Assembly (NCBI RefSeq): GCF_030684185.1
Contig: NZ_JAUXOY010000014.1
Coordinates: forward strand, 32,001 to 96,000
DNA from: Methylotenera sp.
Lineage (GTDB): Bacteria > Pseudomonadota > Gammaproteobacteria > Burkholderiales > Methylophilaceae
Direction of reading: 5' to 3'
Length of the DNA: 64,000 nucleotides
The position numbers and the translations under genes were made by a program. Under the pieces are notes generated by a model. That model was not told the DNA's origin, did not search any database, and saw nothing but the letters and a program-made list of their open reading frames with translations. Of the stretch, positions 1 through 10,322 are shown one piece after another (positions within the stretch are counted from its first letter, which is position 1; each line of letters starts with the position of its first letter).

Positions 1-1384
1 TGCAGCCGCGGTCGTAAATCACTTCTGGAATTACTTTATATTGTAGCGGCGAGGGAAAAAGGTGAATTTTTATGCCGCTTAATACAGGCAGCATGGAGCC
101 AGTGAAACCAAAGGCATGAAAAATTGGCAACACCATCATGAATTTATCGGTAGGGTTGAAATCCAGCACGGCCATGATTTGTGAAATATTGGACAAAATA
201 CTTTTATGTGAATGCACTACGCCTTTGGGTTTGCCTTCTGAGCCAGATGTAAATAACACCACCGCAGGTTCATCGGGCTTGTTTACCTCCATAGCGGCAC
301 GCGGGTAATGCAGTGCGTAACCAATCAACCATGCACGGTCAACCACACCAAAATTTGCGCGTAAGTCTTCTAAATAAAGGATATTGAGGTCTTTTAAACC
401 CTCAACCACGCTTTCTAATTTGGCTGTTTCAATAAATTTATGCGAGGTAATCACCGTTTTTACATTGGCTGCGATACAGGCATTTTGCATGCCTGCGGTG
501 CCTGAGGTGTAATTAATCATGGCAGGAATGCGGTTAAAGGCGCTCATGCCCAAAATAAGTGCAACGGTATTGGTGATGTTAGGCATCATGACGCCAACTG
601 TTTCGTTGGCACTGCTCACTTTAGTGACGATTCGACCAAGCGCGAGACTTTTTTTCAATAAATCCTGGTAAGTTTCTTCGGTCTCATTCATGTCTTCAAT
701 GAGTTTGTAATTACCGCCAAACTTATCCATTGCATCTAAAAATGATTCAAATAAGGTGCGGCTTTTTTGCGCCTGGAATAACATTTTCTGCATCACGCTA
801 CGCATACCTTCACCTGCAATACGGCGGCGTTGCTTGCCTGTGGGAAAGCCATGGTGCGTGGCTTTAGGCATGGCAATGCTGGTAGTAGGCATGATGGTGA
901 GTATGACTTTTGGCAACAATCTTCTTGGATGGTGGCTTGATAAACGCCCAAAATAAGATTCCGCCGCGCCATCGATACGCACAGGTAGAATGGTTGCACT
1001 TGTTTTTGCCGCCACAAAACCAGGGCCGTCATATACCTTCATCAGGTTGCCGGTTAAGGTGATGCGCCCTTCTGGAAAAATCACTACGTTTTGCCCGGAT
1101 TCAAGTAATTTAATGACTTTTTTCATCGCCAATGGGCTAGAAGGGTCTACGGCTAAATGCGGCGTTAAGCGCAAGGCTTGTCTGAATGCCCATTTTTTAA
1201 GCACTGAGGTATGCACGACAAATGTAGCTTTTTTTGGTAAAAACAGGCCAAGTAATAAGCCATCTAAAAAAGATTCGTGATTGGCGACTATCAGCAGTCT
1301 ATTTTCTTCGGGAACATTTTCTAACCCGCGTACTTGAATGCGAAACAGAATTTTGCAAATAAATCGTAATAATTGCGCCAGCAT
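1..1384 (-). CDS. aas: Bifunctional acyltransferase / acyl-ACP synthetase (partial, C-terminus off window)
   Basis: Reading the minus strand from an ATG at 1384, the frame stays open to the window edge (461 codons), so the gene is cut by the window. The N-terminal part is a PlsC-type acyltransferase: NHESFLDG at residues 35-42 supplies the NHx4D catalytic pair and FPEGR at 103-107 is the glycerophosphate-binding motif. A second domain is an AMP-forming synthetase with the P-loop TSGSEGKPKG near residue 378. This two-domain order matches Aas, which activates fatty acids onto ACP and re-acylates lysophospholipids at the inner membrane. A GGGGGA ribosome site precedes the ATG. It lies 23 bases after the ArsR-type gene, so the two are probably one transcript. 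A substrate other than lysophosphatidylethanolamine is possible. Confidence 0.88.
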   Translation of the reverse strand, partial: MLAQLLRFICKILFRIQVRGLENVPEENRLLIVANHESFLDGLLLGLFLPKKATFVVHTSVLKKWAFRQALRLTPHLAVDPSSPLAMKKVIKLLESGQNVVIFPEGRITLTGNLMKVYDGPGFVAAKTSATILPVRIDGAAESYFGRLSSHHPRRLLPKVILTIMPTTSIAMPKATHHGFPTGKQRRRIAGEGMRSVMQKMLFQAQKSRTLFESFLDAMDKFGGNYKLIEDMNETEETYQDLLKKSLALGRIVTKVSSANETVGVMMPNITNTVALILGMSAFNRIPAMINYTSGTAGMQNACIAANVKTVITSHKFIETAKLESVVEGLKDLNILYLEDLRANFGVVDRAWLIGYALHYPRAAMEVNKPDEPAVVLFTSGSEGKPKGVVHSHKSILSNISQIMAVLDFNPTDKFMMVLPIFHAFGFTGSMLPVLSGIKIHLFPSPLQYKVIPEVIYDRGC

Positions 1385-1407
1385 TTATATTCCCCCAACT
1401 TTATTTT

Positions 1408-1713
1408 TTAAATTTCAGTTTCAATGTAATGCAATACATCATTTATTGCGCTAGTAATCAAGCTTTTATTCACCCAGAAATACACCTCTTTACCAATCTT
1501 TTCACTTTGCAAGGCACCACTTTGATGGAGTATTTTTAAATGATGCGTCACCGCTGTTCGGCTTAAGGTGGAGGCTGTTGCAATTTGCAGGATGCTCATG
1601 CGCTCACCTTTTTCAAACGATAATAGAATGCGTTGCCTGTGTGCGTCGCCTAGCGCAATAAACAAGTGAGCAACATTTTGCCATTCATTTGGAATCGTTT
1701 GAATTATTTTCAT
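1408..1713 (-). CDS. ArsR-family winged-helix transcriptional regulator
   Basis: A 101-residue protein, the usual ArsR size. The recognition helix region reads SRTAVTHHLKILHQSGAL, typical of ArsR, followed by the beta-hairpin wing (GKEVYFWVN). There are no cysteines, so the metal site of ArsR/SmtB sensors is absent; the effector is unknown and may not be a metal. A 20-base inverted repeat begins inside its start codon and extends upstream, which suggests autoregulation. The gene is immediately upstream of aas on the same strand, so I infer that it controls the phospholipid-repair acyltransferase. Family assignment is firm; target and signal are inference. Confidence 0.85.
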   Translation of the reverse strand: MKIIQTIPNEWQNVAHLFIALGDAHRQRILLSFEKGERMSILQIATASTLSRTAVTHHLKILHQSGALQSEKIGKEVYFWVNKSLITSAINDVLHYIETEI

Positions 1714-1731
1714 AACTATATAATTAGTTAT
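1712..1731 (-). promoter_or_regulatory. Inverted-repeat operator candidate for the ArsR-type regulator
   Basis: ATAACTA (1712-1718) and TAGTTAT (1725-1731) are perfect inverted arms around a TATAAT centre. The site overlaps the start codon and upstream region of the regulator gene. AT-rich imperfect palindromes at this position are typical ArsR-family operators. That the protein binds here is inference. Confidence 0.5.
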
Positions 1732-1784
1732 TTAGTTTTATGTGTCAAGTGATTTATAAAATTATTTAGATAAGGTTATAAATA

Positions 1785-1810
1785 AAAACGGGCACCTAGG
1801 TGCCCGTTTT
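1785..1810 (-). terminator. Rho-independent terminator after amtB (possibly bidirectional)
   Basis: A perfect 26-base palindrome with a GC-rich core (ACGGGCACC / GGTGCCCGT) flanked by A and T runs. On the minus strand it follows the amtB stop codon by about 35 bases and is followed by TTTT and more T-rich sequence. On the plus strand it also ends in TTTT, but no plus-strand gene reads into it. Confidence 0.85.
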
Positions 1811-1844
1811 AAAGTTTTGTAAATTAACTTAAGTGATTGGCCAA

Positions 1845-3266
1845 TTATAAATTGTAAGCACGCTCACCGTGTGAGGTCGTATCTAAACCTTCACGCTCTG
1901 CTTCTTCTGTTACACGCAGACCCACAATCATATCTGCTATTTTATAAGCGATGAATGCTGCAATACCAGACCAAAAGATAGTGATTAATACACCTTCACC
2001 TTGAATCATTACTTGAGTAGCGATTGAAAAGTCGTCTTTACCAGTACCACCCAAACTAGGTGCTGTGAACACACCAGTTAACAAAGCACCAGCAATACCG
2101 CCGATACCATGCACACCAAATACATCAAGTGAGTCATCAGCACCAAGCATTTTCTTCAATCCTGTTACACCCCACAAGCATAAGAAACCGCCTGCAAAGC
2201 CAACGGCAATTGCGCCCATTGGGCCAACCGAACCACAAGCGGGGGTAATTGCAACCAAACCTGCTACAGCACCAGAGGCAGCACCAAGCATGGATGCTTT
2301 ACCTTTAGTAAACGCTTCACCTAGTGACCATGCCAATACCGCAGCAGCTGTTGCAAACAATGTGTTCACTAATGCTAAACCAGCGCCACCTGTTGCTTCT
2401 AGGTTTGAACCTGCGTTAAAGCCGAACCAACCCACCCACAATAGTGCAGCACCAAGCATTGTCAATGTTAAGTTGTGTGGGGTTAAGGCCTCTTTGCCGT
2501 AACCAATACGTTTACCAACCATGTAAGCACCCACTAAACCTGCCACTGCGGCGTTGATATGAACAACAGTACCACCAGCAAAGTCTAATGCACCTTGGCC
2601 TAATAAATATCCACCAGCACCCCAAACCATATGAGCGATAGGGATATAGCTTATTGTGAACCATATTGCCGAGAATATTAATACTGCACTAAACTTCATA
2701 CGTTCAGCAAAAGAACCCACAATCAAAGCAGCAGTAAGCCCAGCAAATGTACATTGGAAGGCAATAAAAATCATCTCAGGAATCTTGACGTTTGCAGTGA
2801 AAGTATCTGCAAGTGAATCCGGTGTTACACCTTTTAGAAAGAGTTTACCGAGGTCGCCAATGATTGGGCCTGAACCACTGCCAAAAGCCAGGCTATAGCC
2901 GTAAATAGCCCACAATACTGAAATAAGTGAAAACACGACAAATACCTGCATCAACACAGACAGCATATTTTTGCTACGCACTAAACCGCCGTAGAACAAT
3001 GCCAAGCCAGGTATCATCAAAACAACTAAAATGGTTGAAATCATCATCCAGGTTGTATCGCCTTTGTCTACGGTTGGAGCAACCTCAGCTACAGCTGCTG
3101 CAATTTCTGCAGGTACCGCTTCAACAGCCGCTGGAGCTGCTTCAGGCATTTCTGCCACAGGCGCTGCATCAACTGACGGTACTGCATCTTCTGCAAATGT
3201 GTTCGCAGTAAAACCAAGCCCTAGCGCGGTGACTAGAGCGAACATCGAGAGTATTTTTTTCATCAT
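1845..3266 (-). CDS. amtB: Ammonium transporter AmtB
   Basis: Amt/Mep/Rh-family inner-membrane channel for ammonium, 473 residues with eleven core membrane segments. The pore twin histidines are in GTVVHINAAVAG and VFGVHGIGG; the two gate phenylalanines lie in FQCTFAGL and GWFGFNAG. The N-terminus carries a signal peptide (to about AEDA) followed by an Ala/Pro/Glu-rich periplasmic stretch of roughly 45 residues before the first core helix, longer than in E. coli AmtB. Two consecutive ATG codons (3266 and 3263) follow an AAGGGG ribosome site; the second has slightly better spacing. It is 7 bases downstream of glnK and ends at a strong terminator. GlnK is expected to plug this channel when nitrogen is plentiful. 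Confidence 0.96.
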   Translation of the reverse strand: MMKKILSMFALVTALGLGFTANTFAEDAVPSVDAAPVAEMPEAAPAAVEAVPAEIAAAVAEVAPTVDKGDTTWMMISTILVVLMIPGLALFYGGLVRSKNMLSVLMQVFVVFSLISVLWAIYGYSLAFGSGSGPIIGDLGKLFLKGVTPDSLADTFTANVKIPEMIFIAFQCTFAGLTAALIVGSFAERMKFSAVLIFSAIWFTISYIPIAHMVWGAGGYLLGQGALDFAGGTVVHINAAVAGLVGAYMVGKRIGYGKEALTPHNLTLTMLGAALLWVGWFGFNAGSNLEATGGAGLALVNTLFATAAAVLAWSLGEAFTKGKASMLGAASGAVAGLVAITPACGSVGPMGAIAVGFAGGFLCLWGVTGLKKMLGADDSLDVFGVHGIGGIAGALLTGVFTAPSLGGTGKDDFSIATQVMIQGEGVLITIFWSGIAAFIAYKIADMIVGLRVTEEAEREGLDTTSHGERAYNL

Positions 3267-3273
3267 GATCCCC

Positions 3274-3621
<348 letters not shown>

Positions 3622-3655
3622 CTAGTTATGCAGGAATTAACCTGCCAAAATTGAA

Positions 3656-4435
3656 TTAAAAAGTTTTTTGTACAAAAACAGTAAATGCACTGTCGCCAAT
3701 ATTTTTGTTAAGAATTGTGTAAGCTGAATCTTTAGTAGTGGTGTCAGTGTAGTAAGCACCTACATTTACGCCATTGCTCCATGATTTAGTCGCGCCAATT
3801 TTCCAGTCAGTGTAATCAAGGTCACTGGTGCCTTGCCCCTTAAATTCTTGACGACCTAGATGCAGATTAGCAGTAATTCCAGTTTCGAGAATTGGAAAAT
3901 TCCCATTAAGTTCAGCATACCAGCTACCATCAGCATTTTTTAAACCAAAGGCGCCGTCAGAGGCTATAACTGAGAGTTTAGCGGCAAGCCACTTATAACT
4001 TAGGCTGCCATAAAATTCTGTCGTTTCAGCCTTCTTTTGGCCAGCTACTTCATCACCTGGGTAAATGTATTGCAGAAGGCCAACGTTATAACCAACACCC
4101 GTTTCACCAATGGTATTTGCGTAACCACCATAAAGATCTAACTCTAAACTTGAGCTGTCGTAAGCACCAACATCCTTAAGCCAGCTAATATTAGAAGCCC
4201 AGGCGCCCGCATAAAAACCGCTGGAATGTGTGTAATCCACACCACCCTGAATGGCTGGGTCTTCATTGGTTTGTGTTAAACCACGAAAAATGTATTGGCT
4301 ATATAAGCCAATATTGTATGCAAATGTATGTGGTGATGTTGGTTCGGCCGTTGCAGGGGCTGCATCTTCAGCAAAAGATAACGTTGGAACTGATAATGCA
4401 CTTAAAACTGCCAGCGATAATAATGATTTACGCAT
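3656..4435 (-). CDS. TorF-family putative outer-membrane porin
   Basis: A 259-residue protein with a signal peptide (MRKSLLSLAVLSALSVPTLSFA) and a C-terminal phenylalanine (FVQKTF), the mark of an outer-membrane beta-barrel substrate of BamA. The body has alternating amphipathic strands such as YNIGLYSQYIFRGLTQ, characteristic of the TIGR02001/TorF family. This family is repeatedly found directly upstream of glnK-amtB in beta- and gammaproteobacteria, which suggests a role in nitrogen-compound passage across the outer membrane; the substrate is unknown. It is the first gene of the operon, with an AGGAGA ribosome site and a sigma-54 promoter about 55 bases upstream. Confidence 0.88.
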   Translation of the reverse strand: MRKSLLSLAVLSALSVPTLSFAEDAAPATAEPTSPHTFAYNIGLYSQYIFRGLTQTNEDPAIQGGVDYTHSSGFYAGAWASNISWLKDVGAYDSSSLELDLYGGYANTIGETGVGYNVGLLQYIYPGDEVAGQKKAETTEFYGSLSYKWLAAKLSVIASDGAFGLKNADGSWYAELNGNFPILETGITANLHLGRQEFKGQGTSDLDYTDWKIGATKSWSNGVNVGAYYTDTTTKDSAYTILNKNIGDSAFTVFVQKTF

Positions 4436-4490
4436 ATTGCTTTCTCCTGATAAATGTAAAGAATAAATAAATACGATACAAAGTTACATA

Positions 4491-4507
4491 AGCAAAGCGC
4501 GTGCCAA
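4491..4507 (-). promoter_or_regulatory. Sigma-54 (RpoN) promoter of torF-glnK-amtB
   Basis: On the minus strand the sequence reads TTGGCACGCGCTTTGCT, an essentially perfect -24/-12 consensus (TGGCAC-N5-TTGC). The GG and GC dinucleotides have the required spacing. A transcript would start near 4480, giving a leader of about 45 bases to the torF ATG. No convincing NtrC palindrome was found in the 110 bases upstream, before ubiK. Confidence 0.88.
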
Positions 4508-4616
4508 CAAATATTATGTTTATAATCAGCATGATAGGTATATTTTAATTGATGTCTAGTTTTGTCTTTATGACCTAAAACCTGATAAACTAACCATTAA
4601 AAACTAAGGAACCAAT

Positions 4617-4859
4617 ATGTTGAGTGCGGAAAAATTAAATGAAATATCTAATAAAATCAAAGAGGTAGTTAATAACTCGCCCTTAGGTGATGCTGAAAAG
4701 AACCTGCATGCACTATTAAAGAGCGCGTTCACCAAAATGGAGCTGGTGACTCGGGAAGAATTTGATGTTCAAGCAGAGGTGCTTCGAAATACCAGAGAAA
4801 AGCTTAGCCAATTGGAGGCAAAGTTAGCTGAGTTAGAGTCACTGCAAAAGCATCAATAA
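4617..4859 (+). CDS. ubiK: Ubiquinone biosynthesis accessory factor UbiK
   Basis: An 80-residue protein of the BMFP/UbiK (YqiC) family. It has an amphipathic N-terminal half (LNEISNKIKEVVNNSP) and a C-terminal coiled coil of Leu/Glu heptads (LRNTREKLSQLEAKLAELESL). UbiK helps the Ubi enzyme complex work with the lipid factor UbiJ in aerobic ubiquinone synthesis. The start is set by an AAGGA ribosome site 8 bases upstream. The gene is divergent from torF and shares one base of its TAA stop with the ATG of comM (TAATG), so the two are translationally coupled. Confidence 0.85.
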   Translation: MLSAEKLNEISNKIKEVVNNSPLGDAEKNLHALLKSAFTKMELVTREEFDVQAEVLRNTREKLSQLEAKLAELESLQKHQ

Positions 4860-6382
4860 TGAGCTTAGCTGTTTTATATAGCCGTGCCTTAAATGGCATG
4901 GAGGCCCCAGAAGTGGTGGTAGAGGTGCATCTGGCAAACGGATTACCTAGCTTCACTATTGTGGGTTTGCCTGAGGCCGAGGTAAAAGAGAGTAAAGACC
5001 GAGTGCGCGCGGCTTTGCAAACAGCACAATTTGAATTTCCGGCGCGGCGTATCACGGTTAACCTCGCTCCTGCAGATTTACCAAAAGAAAGCGGACGCTA
5101 TGATTTACCGATAGCGTTAGGTATTTTAGCTGCGTCTGGGCAGATTCCAACAGCGCCATTATCCCGCTATGAATTCGCAGGCGAGTTGGCGCTTACTGGT
5201 GAACTGCGGCCGATTCGCGGCGCGCTTGCCATGACTTCCAGCATGGTGCGCGATGCATGCAATAGTCAGAATAATAAAATGCAACAAAAGCGTGCATTCA
5301 TATTGCCTCAAAATAGTGCAGCGGAGGCGGCGCTTGTGCGAGAAGCCATTATCTACCCGGCAAATTCTTTACTTGAAGTGTGCGCGCATTTAAGTGGCCA
5401 TACCGAATTAACGCAATTAGCACCAGTCGATTTTGTAAATGAAGTCACTTACCCGGATTTTAGCGATGTAAAAGCCCAAAGTATGCCTAAGCGTGCTCTG
5501 GAAATTGCAGCAGCTGGAGGCCATAGTGTCATTATGAGTGGCCCTCCAGGCACAGGTAAAAGCATGCTGGCATCACGATTTGTAGGCATTTTGCCGGAGA
5601 TGACAGAGTCTGAAGCGTTAGATTCTGCTGCTATTCAATCGCTCAATGGTAATTACAAACTAGAAAATTGGAAACGCAGGCCTTACAGAGCGCCGCACCA
5701 TACTGCCTCCGCAGTAGCATTGGTGGGTGGCGGTGGTATCCCGCGCCCAGGTGAAATTAGCTTGTCGCATCATGGTGTATTATTTTTGGATGAGCTACCA
5801 GAATTTGATAGAAAAGTTTTAGAAGTGTTACGTGAACCCTTAGAAAGCGGTCGTATTACTATTTCTCGTGCAGCCAGGCAGGCTGATTTTCCCGCGAATT
5901 TCCAGTTGATTGCCGCTATGAATCCGTGCCCGTGCGGATATTTAGGGCATCACAATAATAAATGTAGATGTACGCCAGATCAGGTGTCGCGCTACAAAGC
6001 TAAAATTTCAGGGCCGCTGTTAGATCGTATCGATTTACACATTGAAGTGCCTGCACTTAAAGAAGATGAACTAACCAAGGCAAGTGTTAGTGAGCACTCG
6101 CAGGCTATAAGAGCTAGAGTAGAAAAGGCTAGAGCAAAACAATTGAGTCGACAAGGCAAGCCTAATCATCTGCTAGGCACTAAAGAAATCGAGACTTATT
6201 GCGAGACAACAGATGCGGGTTTAACGCTTTTAAAAACCGCAATTTCACGCCTTAATTTATCAGCAAGAGCGTATCACCGTATATTAAAGGTAGCACGTAC
6301 CATTTGCGATTTGAGTGATGAGGTTAACATTCAGCCAGCGCATATTGCAGAAGCGATTCAATATCGAAAAAATGATATTTAA
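4859..6382 (+). CDS. comM: YifB/ComM-family Mg-chelatase-like AAA+ ATPase
   Basis: A 507-residue protein, the family length. The N-terminal domain (to about residue 180) is the ChlI/Lon-like fold beginning SLAVLYSRALNGMEAPEV. The AAA+ core has Walker A GPPGTGKS at 228-235 and Walker B LFLDELPEF. A CPCGYLGHHNNKCRC segment forms the family zinc-like cysteine cluster, and the Mg_chelatase C-terminal domain follows. ComM is a hexameric branch-migration helicase that promotes integration of incoming DNA in natural transformation. Type IV pilus minor pilins at 19-26 kb make competence plausible, but no com uptake gene is in the window. It is coupled to ubiK by a TAATG overlap. Confidence 0.93.
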   Translation: MSLAVLYSRALNGMEAPEVVVEVHLANGLPSFTIVGLPEAEVKESKDRVRAALQTAQFEFPARRITVNLAPADLPKESGRYDLPIALGILAASGQIPTAPLSRYEFAGELALTGELRPIRGALAMTSSMVRDACNSQNNKMQQKRAFILPQNSAAEAALVREAIIYPANSLLEVCAHLSGHTELTQLAPVDFVNEVTYPDFSDVKAQSMPKRALEIAAAGGHSVIMSGPPGTGKSMLASRFVGILPEMTESEALDSAAIQSLNGNYKLENWKRRPYRAPHHTASAVALVGGGGIPRPGEISLSHHGVLFLDELPEFDRKVLEVLREPLESGRITISRAARQADFPANFQLIAAMNPCPCGYLGHHNNKCRCTPDQVSRYKAKISGPLLDRIDLHIEVPALKEDELTKASVSEHSQAIRARVEKARAKQLSRQGKPNHLLGTKEIETYCETTDAGLTLLKTAISRLNLSARAYHRILKVARTICDLSDEVNIQPAHIAEAIQYRKNDI

Positions 6383-6490
6383 GCGTGAAATACAGCGCCA
6401 CGTCGTATGGCAGAAGGTAGGTATAGAAGGCAAGACCTGTGAGCCAATGCTATAATTAGCTATCTGAATTCACACTGCCCTAACTTGCTT

Positions 6491-9400
6491 ATGCACCAAG
6501 AAAAATCTTCTGCCACTGAAAAAATCCTGCGCGATTTACTCATTAAACGTATCTTAATTTTAGATGGCGCGATGGGTACCATGATTCAGCAATATAAGCT
6601 GACTGAGGCGGATTATCGAGGCGCTACGCCAACCGGTGAAAAAAGCCGCTTTGCTGATTTCAAAGCCCCTGCAGGTGAGCGTGAACTGTTTGTAAAGGGC
6701 AATAATGAGCTGTTAAGCCTTACTCAGCCACAAGTTATTCAGGAAATCCACGAACAATACCTGGCTGCAGGCGCCGATATTATCGAAACGAATACTTTCG
6801 GCGCAACCAGTGTGGCGCAAGATGATTATCACATGGCACATTTAGTATATGAAATGAATGTGCAATCTGCCAAACTTGCACGCGCCGCTTGCGATAAATA
6901 CAGTACGCCAGATAAGCCGCGCTTTGTAGCGGGTGCGCTGGGGCCTACACCAAAAACCGCCAGTATTTCACCTGACGTAAACGACCCTGCAGCGCGTAAT
7001 GTGAGTTTTGATCAGTTGGTAAATGCTTACTTGGAACAGGCGCGAGCATTGGTAGTGGGTGGTGCAGATATTTTAATGGTCGAAACTATCTTTGATACGC
7101 TCAATTGTAAAGCTGCGTTGTTCGCCATTGATACGTTTTTTGAAGAAGTAGGCTACACCATGCCGCTGATGATTTCAGGCACGGTAACCGATGCTTCTGG
7201 ACGTATTCTTTCTGGACAGACTGTTACGGCATTTTGGCATTCTGTGCGTCATGCAAAACCGCTCACCATTGGCTTGAACTGCGCATTAGGCGCCACGCTG
7301 ATGCGTCCGTATGCAGAAGAACTATCAAAAATCGCTGATACGTTCGTTTGTATTTACCCCAATGCAGGCTTGCCCAACCCGATGAGTGATACGGGCTTTG
7401 ATGAAACGCCTGACGTGACATCCAGCCTTGTAAAAGAATTCGCCATTAGTGGTTTTGTGAATATTGCGGGTGGCTGTTGCGGTACAACGCCACCGCACAT
7501 TAATGCGATTTACCAGGCGATTAAAGACTTGCCGCCGCGCCTTGTGCCTATTCAGGCGCCTGTGACCAAACTCTCTGGCTTAGAGCCATTTATTATTGAT
7601 GAATCATCTTTGTTTGTTAACGTAGGCGAGCGTACTAACGTAACTGGCAGTAAAGCCTTTGCGCGCATGATTATCAATGGTCAGTTTGAAGAAGCCTTGA
7701 GCGTAGCGCGGCAACAAGTAGAGAACGGCGCGCAGGTCATCGATATTAATATGGATGAAGGCATGCTCGATGCAGTACAAGCTATGACGCATTTTTTAAA
7801 TCTAATTGCCAGCGAGCCTGATATTGCCCGCGTGCCGATTATGATCGACTCCAGCAAGTGGAGCGTCATTGAGGCCGGACTAAAATGCGTACAAGGCAAG
7901 TCAATTGTTAATTCCATCTCAATGAAAGAAGGCGAGGCGGAGTTTTTACGCCAAGCCAAACTCTGTCATCGTTATGGCGCAGCGGTCATCGTAATGGCGT
8001 TTGACGAAAAAGGCCAAGCCGACACTTATGCGCGTAAAACTGAAATCTGCAAACGCGCTTATGATTTGCTTGTTGGCATTAATTTTCCGCCAGAAGATAT
8101 TATTTTTGACCCTAACATTTTCGCTATTGCTACCGGGATTGAAGAGCACAACAATTACGCGGTGGATTTTATTGAAGCCACACGCTGGATCAAGCAAAAC
8201 TTACCGCATGCCAAAATATCCGGCGGTGTATCTAATGTAAGTTTCAGTTTTAGAGGCAACGACCCCGCGCGCGAGGCGATTCACACCGTGTTCCTCTATC
8301 ATGCGATTAAAGCTGGCATGACCATGGGTATTGTCAATGCAGGCATGATGGGCGTGTACGATGACCTCGCACCTGAATTGCGTGAACGTGTGGAAGACGT
8401 CGTGCTGAACCGCATCATTGACCCAAATAACCCACTCGCCCCAACGGAGCGCATGATTGAAATTGCCAGCACCTTGGTGGCGGGCGGTAAAAAAGAAGCA
8501 GCTACGTTAGAGTGGCGCGGCACATCAGACGCACCAACACCAGTAGCAAAACGTCTTAGTCATGCCATGGTGCATGGCATCACCGAGTTTATTGTAGAAG
8601 ATACCGAAGAAGCGCGCGCAGCGGCTGAAGCAAGTGGAGGCCGCCCCATTCATGTGATTGAAGGCCCGCTCATGGATGGTATGAATGTGGTCGGTGATTT
8701 GTTCGGTCAAGGCAAAATGTTTTTACCGCAAGTGGTGAAATCTGCCCGCGTGATGAAAACCGCAGTGGCGCATTTAATTCCGTTTATCGAGGCCGAAAAA
8801 GCCGCAGAAGAAGCGCGTACAGGCGTGGTTGCTAAGCCTAAAGGAAAAATGGTCATTGCCACCGTAAAAGGTGATGTGCACGATATTGGCAAAAATATCG
8901 TTAGCGTGGTGTTGCAATGCAATAACTTTGAAGTGGTCAACATGGGCGTGATGGTGCCAGCAGCCGAGATTTTAGCCATGGCCAAAGCCGAAAATGCCGA
9001 CATTATCGGCCTAAGCGGCTTAATCACACCAAGCTTAGAAGAAATGACCTACATTGCCAAAGAAATGCAACGCGACCCGTACTTTGTGAACGCACAAACG
9101 CCGCTGCTGATTGGCGGCGCAACCTGCTCGCGTGCGCACACCGCCGTTAAAATTGCCCCGCATTACGAAGGCCCAATTGTGTACGTGCCAGATGCTTCAA
9201 GAAGCGTCACCGTCATGCAAAACTTGCTTACGGCGGAAACACGCGGCGCATATTTGGCAGAAATTCAAGCCGATTATCAAAAAGCACGCGACCAACACGC
9301 CAACAAAAAAGGCACACCACTGCACACCGTTGCAGAAGCACGGGCAAATAAAGCCAAACTATCTTTTGAAGGTGAATTTGCACCCGTTAAGCCAAAATTT

Positions 9401-10303
9401 ATCGGCCGTCGAGTGTTTAAGAACATTGATTTGAACTTAATTGCTAAATATATTGATTGGAGCCCTTTCTTCCAAACTTGGGATTTAGCCGGTAGCTACC
9501 CTGCGATTTTGACTGATGAAGTAGTGGGCGATGCGGCAAGCAGAGTGTTTGCAGAAGCGCAAGCCATGCTGAAAAAAATCATCGATGGCAGATGGCTTAC
9601 CGCTAATGGCGTGATTGCGCTCATGCCTGCCAACACGGTAAATGACGATGATATTGAAATTTATACAGACGAAAGCCGCCAGCAAGTCGCCTTCACCTAT
9701 TACGGCATGCGTCAGCAAAGCGTAAAGCCTGTGATTGATGGTGTTGCTAGGCCAAACCAATGCCTAAGTGATTTTATTGCACCCAAAGGTTTGGCCGCGG
9801 ATTACATCGGCCTGTTTGCCGTAACCGCAGGTTTAGGGTTAGAAAAAATCGAAAAGCGTTTCATTGATGCGCATGATGATTACAGCGGAATTATGTTCAA
9901 AAGCCTTGCTGACCGTCTAGCTGAAGCCTTTGCGGAATACATGCATGAACGCATTCGTACGGATTTGTGGGGGTACGCAGCAGATGAAAAACTAGAAGTT
10001 GGCGCTTTAATTAAAGAGCAATATCAAGGCATTCGCCCTGCTCCTGGCTACCCAGCCTGCCCGGACCACACGGTTAAGACCGATATGTTTGCACTATTGC
10101 AATGCGATGAAATCGGCATGACGCTAACAGAGTCATTTGCAATGCAACCAGCCGCTGCGGTTTCAGGTTTCTATTTTGCACACAAAGAAAGTAAGTATTT
10201 CAGCGTGGATAAAATCGGCGAAGACCAATTGGTTGATATGACTAAACGCAGAGGGCTGACAAAGCAATATTTAGAACGTTGGCTTGCACCAAACCTATCT
10301 TAA
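6491..10303 (+). CDS. metH: Cobalamin-dependent methionine synthase
   Basis: About 1270 residues, full length for MetH. Domain order: homocysteine-binding barrel with zinc cysteines (GLNCALG, GGCCGT), pterin/methyl-THF-binding barrel from about residue 370, B12 cap and cobalamin domain with the lower-ligand motif GDVHDIG (His near 797), and the C-terminal AdoMet activation domain ending about 1270. It transfers the methyl of 5-methyl-THF to homocysteine, closing the methionine cycle. I prefer the ATG at 6491; a TTG two codons earlier is also in frame. There is no strong ribosome site. The 108-base gap upstream holds a TATAAT near 6450 but is too short for a cobalamin riboswitch. Confidence 0.97.
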   Translation: MHQEKSSATEKILRDLLIKRILILDGAMGTMIQQYKLTEADYRGATPTGEKSRFADFKAPAGERELFVKGNNELLSLTQPQVIQEIHEQYLAAGADIIETNTFGATSVAQDDYHMAHLVYEMNVQSAKLARAACDKYSTPDKPRFVAGALGPTPKTASISPDVNDPAARNVSFDQLVNAYLEQARALVVGGADILMVETIFDTLNCKAALFAIDTFFEEVGYTMPLMISGTVTDASGRILSGQTVTAFWHSVRHAKPLTIGLNCALGATLMRPYAEELSKIADTFVCIYPNAGLPNPMSDTGFDETPDVTSSLVKEFAISGFVNIAGGCCGTTPPHINAIYQAIKDLPPRLVPIQAPVTKLSGLEPFIIDESSLFVNVGERTNVTGSKAFARMIINGQFEEALSVARQQVENGAQVIDINMDEGMLDAVQAMTHFLNLIASEPDIARVPIMIDSSKWSVIEAGLKCVQGKSIVNSISMKEGEAEFLRQAKLCHRYGAAVIVMAFDEKGQADTYARKTEICKRAYDLLVGINFPPEDIIFDPNIFAIATGIEEHNNYAVDFIEATRWIKQNLPHAKISGGVSNVSFSFRGNDPAREAIHTVFLYHAIKAGMTMGIVNAGMMGVYDDLAPELRERVEDVVLNRIIDPNNPLAPTERMIEIASTLVAGGKKEAATLEWRGTSDAPTPVAKRLSHAMVHGITEFIVEDTEEARAAAEASGGRPIHVIEGPLMDGMNVVGDLFGQGKMFLPQVVKSARVMKTAVAHLIPFIEAEKAAEEARTGVVAKPKGKMVIATVKGDVHDIGKNIVSVVLQCNNFEVVNMGVMVPAAEILAMAKAENADIIGLSGLITPSLEEMTYIAKEMQRDPYFVNAQTPLLIGGATCSRAHTAVKIAPHYEGPIVYVPDASRSVTVMQNLLTAETRGAYLAEIQADYQKARDQHANKKGTPLHTVAEARANKAKLSFEGEFAPVKPKFIGRRVFKNIDLNLIAKYIDWSPFFQTWDLAGSYPAILTDEVVGDAASRVFAEAQAMLKKIIDGRWLTANGVIALMPANTVNDDDIEIYTDESRQQVAFTYYGMRQQSVKPVIDGVARPNQCLSDFIAPKGLAADYIGLFAVTAGLGLEKIEKRFIDAHDDYSGIMFKSLADRLAEAFAEYMHERIRTDLWGYAADEKLEVGALIKEQYQGIRPAPGYPACPDHTVKTDMFALLQCDEIGMTLTESFAMQPAAAVSGFYFAHKESKYFSVDKIGEDQLVDMTKRRGLTKQYLERWLAPNLS

Positions 10304-10322
10304 AACAACTAGAATTAATAAT

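Noticed and set aside
756-1280. Short frames at the left edge
   Set aside because: They are shadows of the partial aas gene, whose catalytic motifs are read on the minus strand.
4508-4616. NtrC enhancer upstream of the sigma-54 promoter
   Set aside because: No GCAC-N7-GTGC-like palindrome was found in the gap before ubiK.
6383-6490. Cobalamin riboswitch upstream of metH
   Set aside because: The gap is about 108 bases, too short, and no B12-box sequence is seen.
10284-10322. Upstream TTG start of mpl within metH
   Set aside because: The conserved Mur-ligase domain starts at the ATG 10323; the extra 13 residues are metH sequence in another frame.
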